Source: Paraburkholderia fungorum (lineage in GTDB: Bacteria; Pseudomonadota; Gammaproteobacteria; Burkholderiales; Burkholderiaceae). From it: 64,000 bases of DNA. The translations under genes were made by a program, and so were the position numbers. Shown one piece after another: positions 59,814-64,000 of this stretch (position 1 is its first letter; each line of letters begins with the position of its first letter). The DNA is taken from contig NZ_MCAS01000034.1 in the NCBI RefSeq assembly GCF_003610895.1, forward strand, positions 186,001 to 250,000, given 5' to 3'. The notes beneath the pieces are model-generated. The model was not told where the DNA came from. It saw nothing but the letters and a program-made list of their open reading frames with translations, and did no database searches.

Positions 59814-60757
59814 TGGGCGACGGTTCCCTCGACACGCTGCGGCTTGGGCTCGTCGCGCTGCAGAATCTCTGTTTTGCCGTGACTGTCGGCGCGCTGCTCT
59901 GCGATCGCTGGCTCGTGCCGCGAACGTCGCCGTGGCGCACGGGCGTCAGCCGGCAACTGACGCTCGCGTTGCGCATCGCATCCATCGTCGCTGTGGCCTC
60001 CAGTGTGCTGGCTTTCTGGGTTCACTGCGCTTTGATGGGCGAGACCGCGCTTCTGGAGGCGTGGCCTGCGGTTCGCTCGATGCTGGCGGGCACCAGTTTG
60101 GGCCATGCCTGGCTAGCCGGCGCGACGTTGCTGTCGGGCGTGGCGATGCTTTCGTTTGTATCTTCGCCCGATCGCGCGGTCCGATTTCCGTTGACGATGA
60201 GTCTTGCGCTGGCCGGGGTCGCGCTCGCCCGCAGTCATTCAGGGCATCCGGTCGATGCCGGGCCGTTCAGCCTGCCGGTATGGGTGGACTGGCTGCATCT
60301 GCTGGCTATCAGTGCGTGGGTGGGGCTCGTGGTGGTGACCGCCTATGTCGTGGCGCCTCTCCTGTTACGTGCCCCTGCAACGGAGCGCGCGATCAGTGCT
60401 GCATTTATCCAGTCGCTGTCCGATGCGGCGACGTTCGCGCTGATCGTACTGTTCGTCACCGGGGCGTATAACGGCTGGCGTGGCGTCGGGTCGCCGGCCA
60501 GTCTTCCCGACTCTGCTTATGGACAACTGTTGCTGCTGAAGCTCGGCCTTGTGCTCGTCGCCGCGGCGCTTGGCGGGCACAACCGTTTCGTCGAAATGCC
60601 CAGATTGTTGACGTCGTTGAAAATTGCCTCGCCGACGTCCTTGAGGCGGCCGTTCCGGCGCTTCGTAACGGTCTTGCGCGTTGAGGCGTGGGTGCTCATG
60701 GGCGTTCTTGCTGTGGCGGCGATACTTGTCTCGAGTCCGTTGCCCGGACCACCCTGA
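59813..60757 (+). CDS. copD: Copper resistance/import membrane protein CopD
   Basis: 314-residue eight-helix inner-membrane protein of the CopD family that takes copper from CopC into the cytoplasm. Conserved features are SLGHAWLAGATLL, ARSHSGHPVDAGPFSLPVWVDWLHLLAISAWVGL (His-rich periplasmic side) and a final helix. The start is ATG 59813 (TGATG junction with copC); GTG 59810 is also possible. Ends the copper operon; no terminator is clear. Confidence 0.92.
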   Translation: MGDGSLDTLRLGLVALQNLCFAVTVGALLCDRWLVPRTSPWRTGVSRQLTLALRIASIVAVASSVLAFWVHCALMGETALLEAWPAVRSMLAGTSLGHAWLAGATLLSGVAMLSFVSSPDRAVRFPLTMSLALAGVALARSHSGHPVDAGPFSLPVWVDWLHLLAISAWVGLVVVTAYVVAPLLLRAPATERAISAAFIQSLSDAATFALIVLFVTGAYNGWRGVGSPASLPDSAYGQLLLLKLGLVLVAAALGGHNRFVEMPRLLTSLKIASPTSLRRPFRRFVTVLRVEAWVLMGVLAVAAILVSSPLPGPP

Positions 60758-60908
60758 TTCATCCGGGGAAAACCTTACCGATTCTTTGTGCGCTAGCTCA
60801 CTAAGACGAGCCGAACCTGACGTGACTGAACTTCTTGAAATGCTATTCTGGGCCGTCCCTTCCCCCGCAACAAAGAGAGGTGCGAGGTGCGTGCCATTTC
60901 AAAGAATA

Positions 60909-60922
60909 CCTAATTAATTAGG
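60909..60922. repeat. Palindrome CCTAATTAATTAGG overlapping a ribosome binding site
   Basis: Perfect 14-bp palindrome just upstream of the next gene; its last bases TTAGG are part of its ribosome binding site AGGAG. Could be an operator or a small hairpin affecting translation. Confidence 0.45.
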
Positions 60923-60929
60923 AGCCGGC

Positions 60930-61898
60930 ATGTTGAGAAAGGTGGTCGATCGGGCGAAACAGATCCGACGCAGCGAAGGGTTCAAGCATTCCGTGGCCAT
61001 GCCGCGCCGGATTTCGCTTCATGCGAAACAACGTTTGAACAGGGGTGTTTTTTCCATCGAGATTCAGGAGAACTCCGGTTTTTTCTCCGTGATGCAGATG
61101 GTCCTGTTTATTCTGATGTATTGCGACGAAAAATGCCTCACCCCGTGCATTAGCGCGCGCGGCGGGCTGTATGGCGATGCCGAGGGAAAACTGGACTGGT
61201 TCCCGGTTTTCTTCGAAGCCGTGCATCCCACGTTAGGCGCCGCGGTCACCCATAAGGTAAGGACTTCGACCGTTCGCGATCTGGTCCATCTGGGCTTTCG
61301 TGAGCGCTATGAATGCCAGCTTCAACTGAGAAGCGCGAGCGAGCTCTTCTTCGCGTACTATCGGCCGGCCGCGCATGTCTTCGAAGAAGTCGACGCGATC
61401 TGCCGCACGCTCGGAATCGGCGCATCGACCCTTGGCGCGCATTTCAGAGGGACTGACAAGACGCTGGAGGCCGTGCCGGTTTCATGGGGCAGCTTTTGCC
61501 GGCAGGTGGAATCCACGCTCGCGGAAAACCCGCACCTCACCGATATTTTCATATCGAGCGACGAACAGGCGTTCATCGATTTCTTTATCGCCTGGCCGTT
61601 CGGCAAACCGGTTACGGTTGCACCGGCAAAACACCTTGCGTTTGGCAGCACGCCCGTTCATTTCAGCGGCTATCCAGGACTCGAAATCGGCCGCGAGGCG
61701 CTGGTTTCGTGCCTGCTTCTCGCCAATTGCGGATTCCTCGTAAAGACGCCGTCTTATCTGTCCGCATGGTCGAAGATCTTCAATCCCTCCCTTCCGGTAA
61801 AGCTCGTCTCGCCTCCGCGCCCGGACGCATTCTGGTTTCCCGATAGCCGGCTCTGGCTCGAACAGGCCGCGCACGATAAGGCGGCTCAGGCGGCATAG
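60930..61898 (+). CDS. Orphan protein with fucosyltransferase-like (GT23/GT65-type) motif
   Basis: 322 residues, no signal peptide. Residues 171-177 read HFRGTDK, followed by DIFISSDEQAFIDFF and a VHFSGYPGLE-type C-terminal segment. An H-x-R-x-T-D motif with a following SSD is a hallmark of alpha-1,6-fucosyltransferases (NodZ, Fut8) and O-fucosyltransferases that use GDP-fucose. The N-terminus (FSVMQMVLFILMYCDEKCLTPCISARGG) resembles the NodZ-type first Rossmann half. The acceptor is unknown; no fucose-synthesis or polysaccharide genes are nearby. AGGAG precedes the ATG. Confidence 0.65.
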   Translation: MLRKVVDRAKQIRRSEGFKHSVAMPRRISLHAKQRLNRGVFSIEIQENSGFFSVMQMVLFILMYCDEKCLTPCISARGGLYGDAEGKLDWFPVFFEAVHPTLGAAVTHKVRTSTVRDLVHLGFRERYECQLQLRSASELFFAYYRPAAHVFEEVDAICRTLGIGASTLGAHFRGTDKTLEAVPVSWGSFCRQVESTLAENPHLTDIFISSDEQAFIDFFIAWPFGKPVTVAPAKHLAFGSTPVHFSGYPGLEIGREALVSCLLLANCGFLVKTPSYLSAWSKIFNPSLPVKLVSPPRPDAFWFPDSRLWLEQAAHDKAAQAA

Positions 61899-61960
61899 GC
61901 TGCTTGAGCGCCGCCTGATTTCAAACGGCAGTACGAAGCGCTGAAAGTCTTCCAGCAGAA

Positions 61961-61982
61961 CCGCGCCGCGACGCCGGCGCGG
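61961..61982 (+). terminator. Stem-loop after fucosyltransferase-like gene
   Basis: CCGCGCC (61961-61967) pairs with GGCGCGG (61976-61982), 62 bp after the stop, followed by a pyrimidine-rich stretch. A moderate terminator candidate upstream of the kdp operon. Confidence 0.4.
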
Positions 61983-62098
61983 CGGTCTCTCTGCGTCCGT
62001 GCCCATCGTGTTTACGAAACGCCGTGAAGTATTAACGCTGTGTTTACACGGTTTTCCCTAAATTTCATGGTGCAGGAGTCCCTCGTGGAGATCAGACC

Positions 62099-62203
62099 AT
62101 GGATCTGCTTTATCTCATCGCAATCGTTGCATTCAGCGGCCTCGTCGCGGCCTTCGTGATTGGCTGCGACAAGCTGCGCCGCGCGCCGGGAGGCCGTCCA
62201 TGA
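62099..62203 (+). CDS. 34-residue membrane peptide upstream of kdpF
   Basis: One hydrophobic helix (DLLYLIAIVAFSGLVAAFVIG) followed by a Cys and a basic tail (CDKLRRAPGGRP). The stop overlaps the kdpF start (ATGA at 62200-62203), so it is translationally coupled to the kdp genes. Similar tiny ORFs precede kdpF in other proteobacteria. Possibly an extra small subunit or a leader peptide controlling kdp translation. AGAC precedes the start, a weak ribosome binding site; GGAG is at 62087-62090. Confidence 0.7.
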   Translation: MDLLYLIAIVAFSGLVAAFVIGCDKLRRAPGGRP

Positions 62204-62295
62204 CCACCTGGATGACATGGCTCGCAGCGGCCTCGACGCTGATTCTGTTCGCTTACCTCGTGTATGCCTTGCTGCGCGCGGAGGCCCTCGAATGA
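62200..62295 (+). CDS. kdpF: Potassium-transporting ATPase small subunit KdpF
   Basis: 31-residue single-helix subunit that stabilises the KdpFABC high-affinity K+ pump. WLAAASTLILFAYLVYALLRAEALE matches the KdpF pattern, including the final YLVYALLRAE. Overlaps both the preceding peptide and kdpA by ATGA. Confidence 0.88.
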   Translation: MTTWMTWLAAASTLILFAYLVYALLRAEALE

Positions 62296-64000
62296 ACTTC
62301 AACAACCTGTTTCAGCCCGGCCTGTTCATCGTCGTGCTGATCGCACTTGCCATACCGCTCGGCCGTTACATGACCGGCGTGGTGGACGGTTCCTCGGTGG
62401 TGGTGCGCCGCATAGGGCGGCCGATCGAAACCGCGCTCTACAAGCTCGCCGGGGTCGACCCCAGCGCCGAAATGTCGTGGAAACACTACGCGCTGGCCGT
62501 GCTGGCGTTCAATGCCCTCGGCGTGTTCGCGGTGTATGGATTCCTGCGTCTGCAGCAATGGCTGCCCGCGAACCCGCAAGGCTTCGGACCGATGACGCCC
62601 GATGCCGCCTTCAACACGGCGGTGAGCTTCGTGACCAACACGAACTGGCAGGACTACACGCCGGAATCGACCGTCAGCTATCTGACGCAAATGGCGGCGC
62701 TCACGGTGCAAAATTTCCTGTCGGCCGCCACCGGCATTGCTGTCGTGGTTGCGTTGATTCGCGGGTTCGCACGCCACACGGCGGCGACGATCGGCAATTT
62801 CTGGGTCGATCTGACGCGTATCACGTTGTATATCCTCGCGCCGCTCGCGACGGTGGTCGCGCTTGTCCTGATCAGCCAGGGCGTGCTTCAGAACTTCAAG
62901 TCGTACGAAGACGTGCCGACGCTGCAGGTGACGACGTATCAAACGCCGAAGACCGACGCTCAAGGCAATCCCGTCAAGGACGCCAAGGGCAATCCGGTGA
63001 TGGTGGACAACAAGGCCGACAAGCAGACCATCGCGATGGGGCCGGTCGCCTCGCAGGAAGCGATCAAGATGCTCGGGACCAACGGCGGCGGCTTTTTCAA
63101 CGCCAATTCGGCGCATCCGTATGAGAACCCCACGCCGTTCGCCAACTTCGTTCAGATGGTCGGGATGCTGGTTATTCCAGCCGCCCTGTGCGTGGTGTTC
63201 GGCCACATGGTGAGCGACCGGCGCCAGGGTTATGCGGTGCTCGCGGCGATGACGATCGCTTTCGCGCTCGCTTGCTGGGGCGAGATTTCGGCGGAGCAGA
63301 GCGGTAATCCGCTGTATGCGTCGCTGCACGTCGATCAAACGGCATCGGCAACGCAAGCGGGCGGCAACATGGAAGGCAAGGAAACCCGCTTCGGCATCGC
63401 GCAATCCGGCATCTTTACCGTGGCGACCACCGCCGCATCGTGCGGTGCCGTGAACAACACGCACGATTCGTTGACGCCGATGGGCGGCTTTGTTCCGCTC
63501 CTGCTGATCGAACTCGGCGAGGTGATCTTTGGCGGCGTCGGCTCGGGCTTGTACGGCATGCTCGTGTTCGCCCTGCTCGCGGTGTTCGTGGCCGGGCTGA
63601 TGATCGGGCGAACCCCGGAATACATTGGCAAGAAGATCGAGTCGTACGAGATGAAGATGGTGTCGATTGCCGTGCTGCTCACGCCGCTGCTCGTACTGGT
63701 AGGTGCATCGATTGCCGTGCTGACGGCGGCCGGCGTAGCGGGCATCGCCAATCCCGGACCGCATGGATTCTCCGAGATTCTCTACGCCTACAGTTCGGCC
63801 GCCAATAACAACGGCAGCGCGTTCGCCGGCCTTTCGGTCAATACGCCGTTCTACAACGGCACGCTGGCCGTCGCCATGTGGTTCGGCCGCTTCGGGTCGA
63901 TCGTGCCAGTGCTGGCGATCGCCGGATCGCTGGCCGCCAAGAAACGCATCTCCGCTACGGCGGGCACGCTGCCGACGCACGGCCCGCTGTTCGTCGTGCT
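62292..64000 (+). CDS. kdpA: Potassium-transporting ATPase subunit KdpA (3' partial)
   Basis: K+-selective channel-like subunit of the Kdp pump. 569 complete codons lie within the window; the stop is beyond its end. The four selectivity-filter regions are visible: SFVTNTNWQDYTPE, MLGTNGGGFFNANSAHP, TTAASCGAVNNTHDS and YSSAANNNGSAFAG. Between the first two is an extra hydrophilic loop (TDAQGNPVKDAKGNPVMVDNKADK) longer than in Escherichia coli KdpA, with a GNPV repeat. The regulators KdpDE and subunits KdpB/C should follow. A TGTTTACA-containing AT-rich stretch at 62038-62070 may include the promoter. Confidence 0.94.
   Translation, partial: MNFNNLFQPGLFIVVLIALAIPLGRYMTGVVDGSSVVVRRIGRPIETALYKLAGVDPSAEMSWKHYALAVLAFNALGVFAVYGFLRLQQWLPANPQGFGPMTPDAAFNTAVSFVTNTNWQDYTPESTVSYLTQMAALTVQNFLSAATGIAVVVALIRGFARHTAATIGNFWVDLTRITLYILAPLATVVALVLISQGVLQNFKSYEDVPTLQVTTYQTPKTDAQGNPVKDAKGNPVMVDNKADKQTIAMGPVASQEAIKMLGTNGGGFFNANSAHPYENPTPFANFVQMVGMLVIPAALCVVFGHMVSDRRQGYAVLAAMTIAFALACWGEISAEQSGNPLYASLHVDQTASATQAGGNMEGKETRFGIAQSGIFTVATTAASCGAVNNTHDSLTPMGGFVPLLLIELGEVIFGGVGSGLYGMLVFALLAVFVAGLMIGRTPEYIGKKIESYEMKMVSIAVLLTPLLVLVGASIAVLTAAGVAGIANPGPHGFSEILYAYSSAANNNGSAFAGLSVNTPFYNGTLAVAMWFGRFGSIVPVLAIAGSLAAKKRISATAGTLPTHGPLFVV

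Noticed and set aside
62038..62098. KdpE-binding site upstream of the kdp genes
   Set aside because: The AT-rich TGTTTACA stretch is suggestive, but I could not match a reliable KdpE consensus, so it is only mentioned with kdpA.
62253..63980. 575-residue open frame on the minus strand
   Set aside because: It is antisense to kdpA, whose conserved motifs fill the plus strand; Arg/His-rich composition without domains is typical of a GC-rich shadow frame.
1..64000. tRNA, rRNA, insertion sequence, integrase, prophage and CRISPR signals
   Set aside because: No cloverleaf, transposase or integrase motif, terminal inverted repeats or regular direct-repeat array was seen on reading through; the tandem and inverted repeats found are explained as linkers, hairpins or operators.

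Overview
The window reads as a chromosomal segment of a GC-rich betaproteobacterium of the Burkholderiaceae, most likely Paraburkholderia or Burkholderia. This is inferred from codon use, the many LysR, GntR and TetR regulators next to transporters, a GcvA-type LysR, the DUF1656/HlyD/FUSC/OMF efflux operon and a kdp operon preceded by a tiny membrane ORF. I found no tRNA, rRNA, insertion sequence, integrase or CRISPR array. Both ends are cut inside genes: an APC permease on the left and kdpA on the right.

Layout. 1-3.6 kb: APC permease plus ROK-type kinase, a CGNR zinc-finger protein behind a promoter with a perfect operator-like palindrome, and an NTF2-like protein. 3.8-8.2 kb: three exported proteins (phosphodiesterase/LamG lipoprotein, small lipoprotein, Tat-exported phospholipase C). 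8.4-11.1 kb: cytochrome b561, then a divergent LysR/LysE pair. 11.1-14.6 kb: a polar amino acid ABC transporter operon behind three identical GntR/HutC-like sites. 14.6-22.5 kb: GDSL esterase lipoprotein, a four- or five-gene aromatic-acid/drug efflux operon, and a surface lipoprotein. 22.6-24.3 kb: DMT exporter with a TetR regulator. 24.4-38.3 kb: a sulfatase cluster (formylglycine-generating enzyme, HAD phosphatase, sulfatase, fused MFS/spermidine-synthase-like protein) divergent from a six-gene MoxR/DUF58/DUF4381/VWA/VWA-TPR/BatD operon. 38.5-41.6 kb: an MHYT sensor-like protein, a small protein and an MsbA-like ABC exporter.

41.7-53.6 kb is the most interesting region. A catabolic island contains an MFS importer, an amidase, a GntR-FCD regulator, a polytopic permease, two [2Fe-2S] ferredoxins around an unrecognised 97-residue protein, a haem-oxygenase-like di-metal oxygenase/oxidase with its complete ligand set, an aldehyde dehydrogenase, a GlcG/HbpS-like protein, a ferredoxin-type reductase and an ornithine-cyclodeaminase/mu-crystallin-family enzyme. 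A near-palindromic 14-bp site (consensus GAATAYWGTATACC) recurs in every promoter region of the island, which marks it as one regulon. The substrate is unknown. The gene content fits amide import and hydrolysis, oxygenation of the released compound by an HDO enzyme fed by its own electron chain, and oxidation of a resulting aldehyde.

53.7-60.8 kb: a MerR/TipAS regulator with a typical 19-bp-spacer promoter, then a copper tolerance region: DUF305 protein and CopZ-like chaperone on one strand, a CueR-like box, and on the other strand a His/Cys-rich exported protein, a small exported protein, a TolC-like outer membrane factor, a multicopper oxidase, CopC and CopD. 60.9-61.9 kb: an orphan protein with a fucosyltransferase-like HxRGTDK motif. 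62.1 kb to the end: a 34-residue membrane peptide, kdpF and kdpA (partial), overlapping by ATGA junctions.
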